DNA of 64,000 bases, taken from NCBI GenBank assembly GCA_003327425.1, contig QOQW01000026.1, positions 1-64,000 on the forward strand, given 5' to 3'. The position numbers and the translations under genes were made by a program. Shown in pieces: positions 47,925 through 55,921 of the stretch (position 1 is its first letter; every line of letters starts with the position of its first letter). The notes beneath the pieces were generated by a model. The model saw only the letters and a program-made list of their open reading frames with translations. It made no database searches and was not told the DNA's origin. Source of the DNA: Candidatus Ozemibacter sibiricus (GTDB lineage: Bacteria; Muiribacteriota; Ozemobacteria; Ozemobacterales; Ozemobacteraceae).

Positions 47925-48653
47925 ATGTGTCGAAGAGCTGATCATGAGCGGACAGGGCTGCGGCGCCCGGCCTGGATGGCCGTTCTGCTGGTTCTGGCGG
48001 TCTGGCTGCCCGGTCTCGTGGTTGCCCCCGGCCCCCTGGCCGGGACGGCCGCCTGGGCGGCCCGCAAACCGAAGCCGCCCAAACCGCCGAAGCCGCCCAA
48101 ACCGCCCAAACCCGGGCAACAGCCGGCGCTGCCGCAGGTCTCGCCCGGCGCGGTGTGGCAGGAAGTCGCCACCACGACCTTCGCCGCACCGCCGGGGGCG
48201 AATCGGTTCATCCTGTCGGGATGGGTCTGCCCCGGCAGCGGTTCGGCGGGGCTCGGCTTCCTGCGCACCGATGTCGAGGGCGATGAGATCGGCTTCGACG
48301 GCGTGGAGGTGGACGGGCGGGGGCAGATCACCCGCTATGGGTCACCGGTGCATGCGGGCTTGCGCGAACGCGCCATCTTCCCGCACCCCACGTTGGGCAC
48401 CCAGGAATGGTATCGGCTCTACACCACCTTCGAATACACCTTCTCGCCGCAGACGGCCAGTCGCACCAGCATTCTGCTCGAGAACATGTCGCCTGACACG
48501 GCTTCGTACGCGGTCTGGTTCGATGGCATCCAACTGGAGCGGCCGGTGCGGCCAGACCAGATCCGGCCCACGACCTTCCATCCACGGTGGAAGCCCATTT
48601 CGCCCAATTTCGAGATCGACATCCCCGGAGGGAAATCCTACTACGAATGGTGA
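47925..48653 (+). CDS. Secreted protein with Lys-Pro repeat linker
   Basis: 242 residues from the ATG at 47925, chosen for GGGAGG six bases upstream (an ATG at 47901 lacks one). Signal peptide at about 16-46, then a KPPKPPKPP repeat linker (about 48-65). A beta-rich domain of ~170 residues follows whose strands (RFILSGWVCPGSGSAGLGFL, WYRLYTTFEYTF, SYAVWFDGIQLERP) resemble carbohydrate-binding jelly rolls such as CBM4_9-like domains. Function unknown. Its stop overlaps the probable start of the channel gene. Confidence 0.75.
   Translation: MCRRADHERTGLRRPAWMAVLLVLAVWLPGLVVAPGPLAGTAAWAARKPKPPKPPKPPKPPKPGQQPALPQVSPGAVWQEVATTTFAAPPGANRFILSGWVCPGSGSAGLGFLRTDVEGDEIGFDGVEVDGRGQITRYGSPVHAGLRERAIFPHPTLGTQEWYRLYTTFEYTFSPQTASRTSILLENMSPDTASYAVWFDGIQLERPVRPDQIRPTTFHPRWKPISPNFEIDIPGGKSYYEW
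48066..48116 (+). repeat. Lys-Pro-Pro coding repeat
   Basis: Short tandem units of AAACCGCCG/AAGCCGCCC type encode the Lys-Pro-Pro linker of the secreted protein. Confidence 0.65.
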
Positions 48654-51600
48654 CGCCTTTCCTCGCTGGTCGACCACAAGCAGGCCTGCTCGCTTCGCGC
48701 TTTGGTACCGGGTCGGAGGCGCGGTTGTGTCAGGACCGCTCCGCCGATCACTCCTTTCACGCTCTGCCCGAGAATCCTGCCGGCTCCTGCTCGGCTGCGG
48801 CTTTGGGTAAGCCCTGGCGGAGGTGGCGGGTCGGGTGGTGGTATCTCGCTCTGCTGATCCTGGGGCTGGGCGGACTTCGGCCTGCCACCGCCATCTCCCT
48901 GGACCCGCCCCGGCGGGAGGTGGTCGAGAAGCGGTTGCAGGAACTGGAGACCTTGCCGCTCGCCTCCGAGACGCGGCAAATCATTCGAGACAATCTGACC
49001 CAGACACTGGCGGCCTTGCAGGCCATCGCCGACCTTCAAGCGCAGGCACGGGCCATTGCCGAACAGGCGCAGGCGGCGCCGCGCGACAGCGAACGCCTGA
49101 AAGCCCAGATCGCCAGCGGCGTGCCGGGGGTATCGCCGCTGGTCGGCACCGGAACGCCGCTCATCGTGCTCGAGCAGACGCTGGCTCGCGCCCAGGCCGA
49201 TGTCAAAACCCTGCAGGACAAGCAGGCGGCCGAGCAGGCCGAGGCGGAACGGCTGCAAGCCAGACGCAAGGATCTGCCGCCCCGGCTGGCGGCGGCCCGG
49301 CAGCGGGTAGAGGCCCTGACCGAGCAGCTGACCGGGCTGGGGGCCGAGGCCGAAGAGAGCCGGGTCTGGCTCCTGGCCGCCCAGCGGGCCCAGGCGCAAG
49401 AAGAAGCCCGGCTGCGTCAGCTCGAACTCGACCATCTGGAATCCTTCATCGAAGTCAACCGGTTGCGCCGCGATCTTCTGGCGCTACGCCTGGGCGCGGC
49501 CGAGATCGAGGTCGAGAGCTGCCGGCGGCTGGTCGACGATCGCCGGCGGCAGGAAGCCGAACGAGCGGCGGCGCAGGCCCGCGAGCTGGCGCGCGATCTC
49601 GGGGTGGCCTCCCCGCTGCTGGCGGCTCTGGCCGAAGAAAACACCGCCTGGGCGGAGAAGCGCCGGGCCGGCGCGATCCGCCTGGAAGAGATCGGCCGGG
49701 AGGCGGCGAGCCTGAGCCAGATCCTGACCCGCTTGCAGGACGATCATCGCGCCCTGCGCGACCGGCTGCAGGCCATCGGCTTCTCCGATGCCATCGGGTT
49801 GCTGCTGCGGGTCAAGCGCGCCGAGCTGCCATCGGCGGCTCGTTTCCGGCAGGGGGCCGAGCAGCGGGCGCAGGAGATCGCCCAGGGACAGCTCGAGCTG
49901 ATCGAGCTCGAAGAGAACCTGGCGGCTCTGCGCGATCTCGATGCCCGCGCCCGCGAGCTGGCCGCCGGCGCCCTGGCCGGGGCCGCCCCCGATCGCGGCC
50001 AGGAGCTGGAAAGCAAGATCAAGGCTTTGCTGCGGGCCCGTCGCGAAATCCTGGAGTCGTCGCAACGCGACTTGTCGACCCGATTGACCCGCCTGGTCGA
50101 TCTCGACACCCTGGCCCGCCAGGTCGCGCGCAAGCGAGACGAGTTCGCGGCGTTCATCGACGAGCGAGTGCTCTGGATCCGCAGCACGCAGCCGGTTGGC
50201 GTAAGCGATCTGATGCGGTTCCTGCGGGGGCTGGCCTGGATCTTCAGCCCTGCCCGCTGGGCGGCGGTGGCCGGGGCGCTCTGGCAGGGCTTGCGGCAGA
50301 AGCCGCTGCTCCTGATGGCCGGGTTGGCGCTCTGGGGGCTGGTGCTGGCGGCTCGCCTGGGCATCAACCGGCGCCTCGCCGACATCGCCGGCCAGGTGCA
50401 GCGGGCCGCCACCGACAATTTCCGCATGACCCTGGAGACCTTCCTGCTGACGGTGGTGTGGGCGGCACCCTGGCCAATCCTGATGGGGGTGCTGAGCATG
50501 GGTCTGACCCTGGTGCCCAACAGCGAGCCCCTCGTCGACGGCATGGCGGCCCGCCTGGCCGGGCTGGCGCTGCCGGTCTGGGGGCTCGAGGTCTTCCGAC
50601 AGGTCTTCCGGCCGGATGGCCTGGCCGAGCGGCACTGCCACTGGAACCTCGGCGAGGCCCATCCCCTCCTGCGCCGGCAAGCGCGCTGGCTGGGCCTGAT
50701 CGTCGTTCCCTTGCTGTTCTGCACCCAGGTGGTCACCGATTTCGCTCCCGATGCGGTGCAAGCCAGCCTGGGACGGTGGCTGACCATCGCGGTGCTGCTG
50801 GCCTCGGCCTGGCTGATCGATCCGCTGGTGCGGCCGACCGGGCCGGTCATGAGCCGCCTGGGGAAGCATTCCCAGGAACGGCTGCTGTACCGGCTGCGCT
50901 ACCTCCTGTTCTTCCTGGGGGTGGTCGGCCCGCTGCTGCTGGCGGTGGGGTGCCTGCTGGGCTATGTCTACACCGCCCAGCACCTCTGGATGAAGGCGGT
51001 GGCCACCCTGGCCTGGATCCTGGGGGCGGGCCTGCTGTATGGTCTGGTCTGGCGGGCCCTGCACGTCCATCGCCGGACGCTGGCCCTGCACAAATCGCAG
51101 ATCATGCGAGCCATTGCCGACCCCGCAGCCGTTGGCGAGGGCGGCGCGGCCGTCGGTGGCCCGGCCCCCGCGCTGACCCCGCCAGGAATGCCGGCGACCG
51201 GTACCATGTCGGGCGCGCCGGGCGCGGCGGCGGCCGAACCCTCGATCTTCCAGATCAGTACGCAGACCGAGAATCTGCTCTATGTCTGTCTGCTGGTCGC
51301 GCTGGTGGTGGGGGTCTATCACATCTGGGTCGATGTCTTCCCGGCGTTGCGCATCCTCGATCGGGTCAAGCTGTGGACGACCGAGACCCAGGTGCTGGAG
51401 ACGCTGACCGGTCCCGACGGCGCGGAGCGCCGCGAATGGGTGCAACGCACCGTCGATATCACCTTGTTCGATCTGTTCCTGGCGGTGGGTATCGGGTTCC
51501 TGACGGTGACCGCCACCCGCAACGTGCCGGGGTTCATCGAGTTCGCGGTGCTGCAGCGGCTGGACATCGATGTGGGAATGAAGTTCGCGGTCCGCACCCT

Positions 51601-52288
51601 GGCCAGTTATCTCATCGGCGTGCTGGGATTCGTGGTCGTCATGGAAACCATCGGCCTGGGCTGGGACAAGATCCAATGGCTGGCGGCCGGCATCAGCGTC
51701 GGTCTCGGGTTCGGCTTGCAGGAGATCTTCGCCAATTTCGTCTCCGGCCTGATTTTGCTGTTCGAGCGGCCCTTGCGGGTCGGCGACATCGTCACCGTCG
51801 GCGACGTGACCGGGGCGGTCACCCGCATCCAGATTCGCGCCACCACCTTGCTGAATGCCGATCGCAAGGAAGTGGTCATTCCCAACAAGGAACTGATCAC
51901 GGGGCGCTTGATGAACTGGACCCTGACCGATCCCATTCTGCGCATCACCTTCCCGGTGGGAGTGGCCTACGGGTCCGACCCTGAAACAGTGGCCCACCAT
52001 CTGATGCATGCCGCCCGCACCCATCCGCGGGTGCTGGTCGACCCGGCGCCGCAGGTGGTGATGACGGGGTTCGGCGAGAGTTCGCTGAATTTCGAGGTGC
52101 GGGTCTTCATCGCGGGCATGGACAACTTCCCTCTGTTCCAGAACGACATGAATCAGCGCATCTACGCTACTTTGCGGGCCAACGGCATCGAGATCCCGTT
52201 CCCGCAGCGCGACGTCACCATCAAGAACTGGCGTCCCGGCCCAGGCGATGGGCCGGCGGGCCCGCCGCCGGGGCGGCTTCCCGAATAG
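48647..52288 (+). CDS. Large mechanosensitive channel of the MscS/MscK type
   Basis: About 1213 residues from an ATG overlapping the previous stop by seven bases; an ATG at 48587 is also possible. A signal peptide lies at about 60-83. A periplasmic coiled-coil domain follows (about 90-520, Gln/Glu/Ala/Arg rich) as in MscK/KefA, then about eight membrane helices (530-930). The MscS core at about 1005-1195 has the pore helix AAGISVGLGFGLQEIFANFVSG and the beta domain RPLRVGDIVTVGDVTGAVTRI, then VVIPNKELI. Such channels open on osmotic downshock. Length fits MscK/MscM (1100-1120 residues) with a longer leader. Confidence 0.92.
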   Translation: MVTPFLAGRPQAGLLASRFGTGSEARLCQDRSADHSFHALPENPAGSCSAAALGKPWRRWRVGWWYLALLILGLGGLRPATAISLDPPRREVVEKRLQELETLPLASETRQIIRDNLTQTLAALQAIADLQAQARAIAEQAQAAPRDSERLKAQIASGVPGVSPLVGTGTPLIVLEQTLARAQADVKTLQDKQAAEQAEAERLQARRKDLPPRLAAARQRVEALTEQLTGLGAEAEESRVWLLAAQRAQAQEEARLRQLELDHLESFIEVNRLRRDLLALRLGAAEIEVESCRRLVDDRRRQEAERAAAQARELARDLGVASPLLAALAEENTAWAEKRRAGAIRLEEIGREAASLSQILTRLQDDHRALRDRLQAIGFSDAIGLLLRVKRAELPSAARFRQGAEQRAQEIAQGQLELIELEENLAALRDLDARARELAAGALAGAAPDRGQELESKIKALLRARREILESSQRDLSTRLTRLVDLDTLARQVARKRDEFAAFIDERVLWIRSTQPVGVSDLMRFLRGLAWIFSPARWAAVAGALWQGLRQKPLLLMAGLALWGLVLAARLGINRRLADIAGQVQRAATDNFRMTLETFLLTVVWAAPWPILMGVLSMGLTLVPNSEPLVDGMAARLAGLALPVWGLEVFRQVFRPDGLAERHCHWNLGEAHPLLRRQARWLGLIVVPLLFCTQVVTDFAPDAVQASLGRWLTIAVLLASAWLIDPLVRPTGPVMSRLGKHSQERLLYRLRYLLFFLGVVGPLLLAVGCLLGYVYTAQHLWMKAVATLAWILGAGLLYGLVWRALHVHRRTLALHKSQIMRAIADPAAVGEGGAAVGGPAPALTPPGMPATGTMSGAPGAAAAEPSIFQISTQTENLLYVCLLVALVVGVYHIWVDVFPALRILDRVKLWTTETQVLETLTGPDGAERREWVQRTVDITLFDLFLAVGIGFLTVTATRNVPGFIEFAVLQRLDIDVGMKFAVRTLASYLIGVLGFVVVMETIGLGWDKIQWLAAGISVGLGFGLQEIFANFVSGLILLFERPLRVGDIVTVGDVTGAVTRIQIRATTLLNADRKEVVIPNKELITGRLMNWTLTDPILRITFPVGVAYGSDPETVAHHLMHAARTHPRVLVDPAPQVVMTGFGESSLNFEVRVFIAGMDNFPLFQNDMNQRIYATLRANGIEIPFPQRDVTIKNWRPGPGDGPAGPPPGRLPE

Positions 52289-52302
52289 GCGAAGGGGCGC
52301 GG

Positions 52303-52368
52303 GGGCCGAAGCTGGGGCCGAAGCTGGGGTCGAAGCTGGGTGCGGCGAGTCTGGGTGCGGCGAGTTCA
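52303..52368. repeat. Short tandem repeats between convergent genes
   Basis: Three 12-base units (GGGCCGAAGCTG, the third with one change; 52303-52338) are followed by two 15-base units (GGTGCGGCGAGTCTG and a variant; 52339-52368). They fill most of the gap between the channel gene and the convergent glycosyltransferase gene, reaching its stop codon. Confidence 0.7.
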
Positions 52369-53496
52369 GGCGGCGAAGAGGAAGTCGACGCCTTCGCGCC
52401 AGCCGGCGGCGGCGGCGCGGGCGCGGATCTCGGCGCGGGCGCCGTGGGCGCTGACGTAGACCACGGTGAACGCCGCCCCGGGCGGGGGGAGGCGGTCGCG
52501 GGAGAAGACGGGCCGGCCGTCGATCTGGCGGCCGATGATGGTCGGGCGCAGGTCGAAGAAGCCGGTCACCGTCACGCCCTGGCGTTCGAGCGGGGCGAGG
52601 CGGCGGCGGGCGAGGCGGCTGGCGCCCCAGACCATGATGCGCGGGTGATGGGGATTGTGGCGAGCCAGCCAGCGGGCCAGCCAGACCGCTTTGAGGGCGA
52701 ACAGGCGATCGAGGCGGCAGCGGTCGGCATCGGTGCGGGACAGGCGGGCCGGCCGGTCGTACCAGTCGAGCAGCACCTCGGGCACCTTGGCCATGCGCAC
52801 GCCGGCATCGAGCCAGCGCAGCCACAGCTCATAATCTTCGGGGAAGGGGCCGGGCCGGTAGCCGCCGTAGCGCTCGATCAGCGCACGGCGGAACATCACC
52901 GAGGGATGGGCGAGCGGCGATTCGACGAAGCGCTCCCGTTCGATGTCGTCGGGGGTGAGGAGCGAGTTCATCCAGTCGACGTAGCGGGCGAAGCCGACGC
53001 CGGGCGGGGTGCCGCGGGCGAGGCCAGCCGCTGACGGCCGTTCGAGCCGGTCAGGTGGGTCGGCGGCGGGTGGGCCGGGGTTCGACGGCGAATCGGTTGG
53101 GGAGTCGGCTGGCGGGCCGGGGGGCGGGTGGTAGGCCACGAGGCAGGAGACGAGGCCGAGGTCGGGGCGGCTTGCCAAGAGGGCGCGCTGGGCTTCGAGG
53201 CGACGGGGCCGGGCCCGATCGTCGGCGTCGAGGCGGGCGATGAACCGGCCGCGGGCCTGGGCCAGGCCGAACTGCAGGGCGGCGACCAGACCGGTCGCCG
53301 GGCGGCGGAACACGCGGAAGCGGGGATCGCGCGCCGCCCAGGCGGCCAGCAGGGCGGGCGTGTCGTCGCACGAGCCATCGTCGACGACGACGACTTCGAA
53401 ATCGGGATCGGTCTGCGCGACGAGGCTGGCGAGCGAGTCGGCGAGGGTGGCGGCCCCGTCGCGCACCGGCAGCAGAACGGTCGTGGTGGGGGTCAT
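52366..53496 (-). CDS. Family 2 glycosyltransferase
   Basis: 376 residues. The GT-A domain opens TVLLPVRDGAATLADSLASLVAQ and has VVVVDDGSCDDT and the metal-binding ARLDADD motif. An ED motif lies in PFPEDYELWLRW, with a Pro-rich insert at about 120-160. The C-terminal ~100 residues (MVWGASRLARRRLAPLERQGVTVTGFFD) resemble a Rossmann-like sugar/polysaccharide accessory domain. It transfers an activated sugar to a polysaccharide, lipid or protein acceptor that cannot be read from the sequence. No other glycosyltransferases are adjacent. Confidence 0.9.
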   Translation of the reverse strand: MTPTTTVLLPVRDGAATLADSLASLVAQTDPDFEVVVVDDGSCDDTPALLAAWAARDPRFRVFRRPATGLVAALQFGLAQARGRFIARLDADDRARPRRLEAQRALLASRPDLGLVSCLVAYHPPPGPPADSPTDSPSNPGPPAADPPDRLERPSAAGLARGTPPGVGFARYVDWMNSLLTPDDIERERFVESPLAHPSVMFRRALIERYGGYRPGPFPEDYELWLRWLDAGVRMAKVPEVLLDWYDRPARLSRTDADRCRLDRLFALKAVWLARWLARHNPHHPRIMVWGASRLARRRLAPLERQGVTVTGFFDLRPTIIGRQIDGRPVFSRDRLPPPGAAFTVVYVSAHGARAEIRARAAAAGWREGVDFLFAA

Positions 53497-53573
53497 CGGG
53501 TGCGGCCTTCAGGCGGGCTTGCCACTGGCGGCTCGGCCTGCCAGGCGGTGGGGTTCGAGGAATGAGAAGCCTG

Positions 53574-54167
53574 TCAAAACAGGTACTTCAGCGCCACGAA
53601 TCCCAGGATGCCGATGATGGTCACGAGGATGGTCAGAAGTTCGAAATACTTCTCGATGAACTCCTTCATCGGCGGGCCGAACTTCCAGAGCAGGCCCGCG
53701 ACCAGGTAGAACCGGGCGCCGCGCCCGATGACGCTGGCCACCACGAACGGCAGGAAGGAAATGCGGGTCACCCCGGCGCTGATGGTGATGACCTTGTACG
53801 GAATCGGCGTGAAGGCGGCGGTGAAGACGATCCAGAAAGAGTAGAGTTCATACTGGGCGCATACCCGCTGAAAGACCTCGGGCGTAAACCCTGGGACATA
53901 TTTGAAAAACAGGTCACTCACCATCGCCCACAGGAACATGCCGATGGCGTAGCCGGCCATGCCGCCCAGGGTCGAGCCGAGCGTGCAGAGGGTGGCGAAC
54001 CAGAAGGCCCGCTGGGAGGCCGAGAGGCAGAGGGCGATGAGCAGCACGTCGGGCGGAATGGGGAAGACGCTCGATTCGGCGAAGGCCAGCACCAGCAGGG
54101 CGATCGGCCCGCCCGGGCGATCGGCCCAGGTGAGCATCCAGTCATACAGGCGTTTCAGCCATCCCAT
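53574..54167 (-). CDS. YqaA/DedA-family (SNARE-associated) membrane protein
   Basis: 197 residues from the ATG at 54167, with GAGGAGAG upstream. About five membrane segments are visible. The VTT/DedA signature elements are present: FAESSVFPIPPDVLLIAL near the N-terminus, and FTPIPYKVITISAG and VASVIGRGARFYLVAGLLW in the second half, with the conserved glycines and arginine. DedA proteins move undecaprenyl phosphate or phospholipids across the inner membrane. The VVASVIGRGARF segment places it nearer YqaA than classical DedA. Confidence 0.9.
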   Translation of the reverse strand: MGWLKRLYDWMLTWADRPGGPIALLVLAFAESSVFPIPPDVLLIALCLSASQRAFWFATLCTLGSTLGGMAGYAIGMFLWAMVSDLFFKYVPGFTPEVFQRVCAQYELYSFWIVFTAAFTPIPYKVITISAGVTRISFLPFVVASVIGRGARFYLVAGLLWKFGPPMKEFIEKYFELLTILVTIIGILGFVALKYLF

Positions 54168-54358
54168 GGCTCGGCACTCTCCTCGCCCGCCGGTGCTGTC
54201 GTCCCGCGCGGGAGGGCCATCATACCGGAAAGCCTCCCCTGCCGCAAGATACGACCTTGGAATTCGCCCACCCGGTGGATCTCGTGGCCGATCTGGTTCT
54301 GACGCGTTCTTGGCGATCTCTCTTCGTGTCGGCGCGGGACTGGAGCGCTGGTCCAGCG

Positions 54359-55471
54359 TCAGAGCGGGCCGAGGACGGTGACGACCGGCACCAGGATGGC
54401 GGCCAGGGAGCTGCCCATGATCACCAGGTCGAAGAGGAGGCCGAAGGGGGCCAGGATGGCGGCTACCACCTGCGCCCGGTGCTCGGATTCGGCCTTGAAC
54501 CAGGTGCGAAGCTGGTCGAGATGCACGAGCAGGTCGCCCTCCTGTTCGCCGGTGCGGATGGCCTGGTGCACCGCCGCCGGCAGCAAATCGACATCTTCGA
54601 GGGCCGAGGCCAGGGTGAAGCCGGTCCAGACGCGCCGCGCAGCCACCTGCAGTTGGGCAGCGAGGGGGCCGTGACCGATGGTGGCGGCCGAGGTCGCCAG
54701 GGCGCTGCCGAAGGGAAGCCCCGAAGCGAGGAAGGTGCGCCAGACCAGCAGGATCTGGCCCGTCACGTGGGCGGTATAGAGCGGCGCCACGCCGGGCAAG
54801 GCTCTGAGGAAGGTTTCGACCAGCGGGCCCAGGATGCTGTCTCCCCGGGTAAGGGCCAGGCGGACCGACTGGATCAGTCCCAGAGCGAGGAACGCGCCGG
54901 CCGGGGACCACACGATGCCCTGCAGGACCACGGCGACCCACGATCCCAGGCCCAAAGGGCCATAGTCGGGGTCGGCGGTCACCTGCAGGTTGGCGAGCAG
55001 GAACCAGGCGAACCCTCCCCAGATGCAGAACCACCAGAGCGGGCAATGGATGTTCAAACACCCGAGCTGGCCGAGCAGATAGGTGGTGCGGGACAGCAAG
55101 CAGGCCTTGATCTGGAGGAGTTCCAGCAGCAGGCCGGTGGTTTCCCCCGCTTCGATCATGTTCCGGAAGGATGGGGAAAAGCTGTGCGGATGCCGGGCCA
55201 TGGCGGTCGACAACGGCAGGCCGGCGGTCACGGCCCGTGCGAGGTCCTGCAGCGTGCGGCGCCACGGCCCTTCCTCGGTGCCCGCCACCAGGCCGGCCAG
55301 GGCCTGCTCGAGGGGAAGACCCGCCTCCAGCAGGGTGGCGAGGTTCCAGGTGAAGGCATACAGCTCTTCGGGAGTGGGTGGCTGTTCCGGAGCGAGAGCG
55401 CTCGGGACAGGAAGGGCCGGGGCTGGCCAGGGGGACGTCGAGCGGGGCGATCGGCAGCATGCGTGGTCCAT
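54359..55471 (-). CDS. Type II secretion/type IV pilus platform protein (GspF/PilC-like)
   Basis: 370 residues with two copies of the T2SS-F helical domain: the first at about 38-140 (LATLLEAGLPLEQALAGLVAG, MIEAGETTGLLLELL), the second at about 240-340 (TFLASGLPFGSALATSA, AIRTGEQEGDLLVHL). Membrane helices lie between them (about 150-215) and at the C-terminus. Platform proteins couple the assembly ATPase to pilin or pseudopilin polymerisation. No ATPase or pilin gene is adjacent, so this is an orphan copy. The prepilin-like segment inside the protein at 28488-34280 is the only pilin-type sequence I recognised here. Confidence 0.87.
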   Translation of the reverse strand: MDHACCRSPRSTSPWPAPALPVPSALAPEQPPTPEELYAFTWNLATLLEAGLPLEQALAGLVAGTEEGPWRRTLQDLARAVTAGLPLSTAMARHPHSFSPSFRNMIEAGETTGLLLELLQIKACLLSRTTYLLGQLGCLNIHCPLWWFCIWGGFAWFLLANLQVTADPDYGPLGLGSWVAVVLQGIVWSPAGAFLALGLIQSVRLALTRGDSILGPLVETFLRALPGVAPLYTAHVTGQILLVWRTFLASGLPFGSALATSAATIGHGPLAAQLQVAARRVWTGFTLASALEDVDLLPAAVHQAIRTGEQEGDLLVHLDQLRTWFKAESEHRAQVVAAILAPFGLLFDLVIMGSSLAAILVPVVTVLGPL

Positions 55472-55921
55472 GGCCCGTTGCCTCCTGGGTTTGATGCGGT
55501 CGCGTTCGATCCTGTCCTTGCATCGATCATGCCGACCTCGCCGATCGACGGTGGCACGAGGTGCGATCGCAGCAGGGAAGCCTGTTGCCGCCTGGCGGCC
55601 CCTCGCCTGACCGAACAGCGGTGTGCAAGACTTCGCACAGTTCCGTCACCGCCGAATCCTGGAAACGCTCCGTGGTAGATTTGCTGAGCGAGATCGTCCT
55701 GGCCCGGAATGTCCTGCCCATGGCGAACATCGCCAAGCTCACCCCGCGGCGTCACCGGTCTGCCCGGTCGGCTGCCCTCCCTGCCCGGTCGTGTCCGATA
55801 CGAAGATGCTGGACCAGTGCCAGGATGCGGGGAGCACGATCGCCCTGGCTCACTATCTGCGTCTTTTGGATGCCGCTTTTCTCGCCAACGGGCTCGATAG
55901 ATGCAGGCTGGTGTCCTGCCA
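55472..55921. other. 450-base intergenic region with no recognised gene
   Basis: Short frames exist on both strands but none has a recognisable product or a good ribosome site. Two copies of TGCCCGGTCG are visible near 55760-55795. An imperfect hairpin (GTCCTG/CAGGAC) at about 55912-55927 could end the long minus-strand gene whose stop is at 55922. The promoter of the T2SS-F gene must lie in this region but I cannot place it. Confidence 0.4.

Noticed and set aside
44339-47926. Long minus-strand frame of about 1195 codons opposite the CHASE2-cyclase
   Set aside because: No recognisable domain, and Gln/Arg/Gly/His-rich shadow composition. The plus strand encodes conserved CHASE2 and cyclase motifs.
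49484-52825. Long minus-strand frame opposite the MscK-like gene
   Set aside because: Shadow of a coiled-coil and channel gene; it also overlaps the glycosyltransferase in a different frame.
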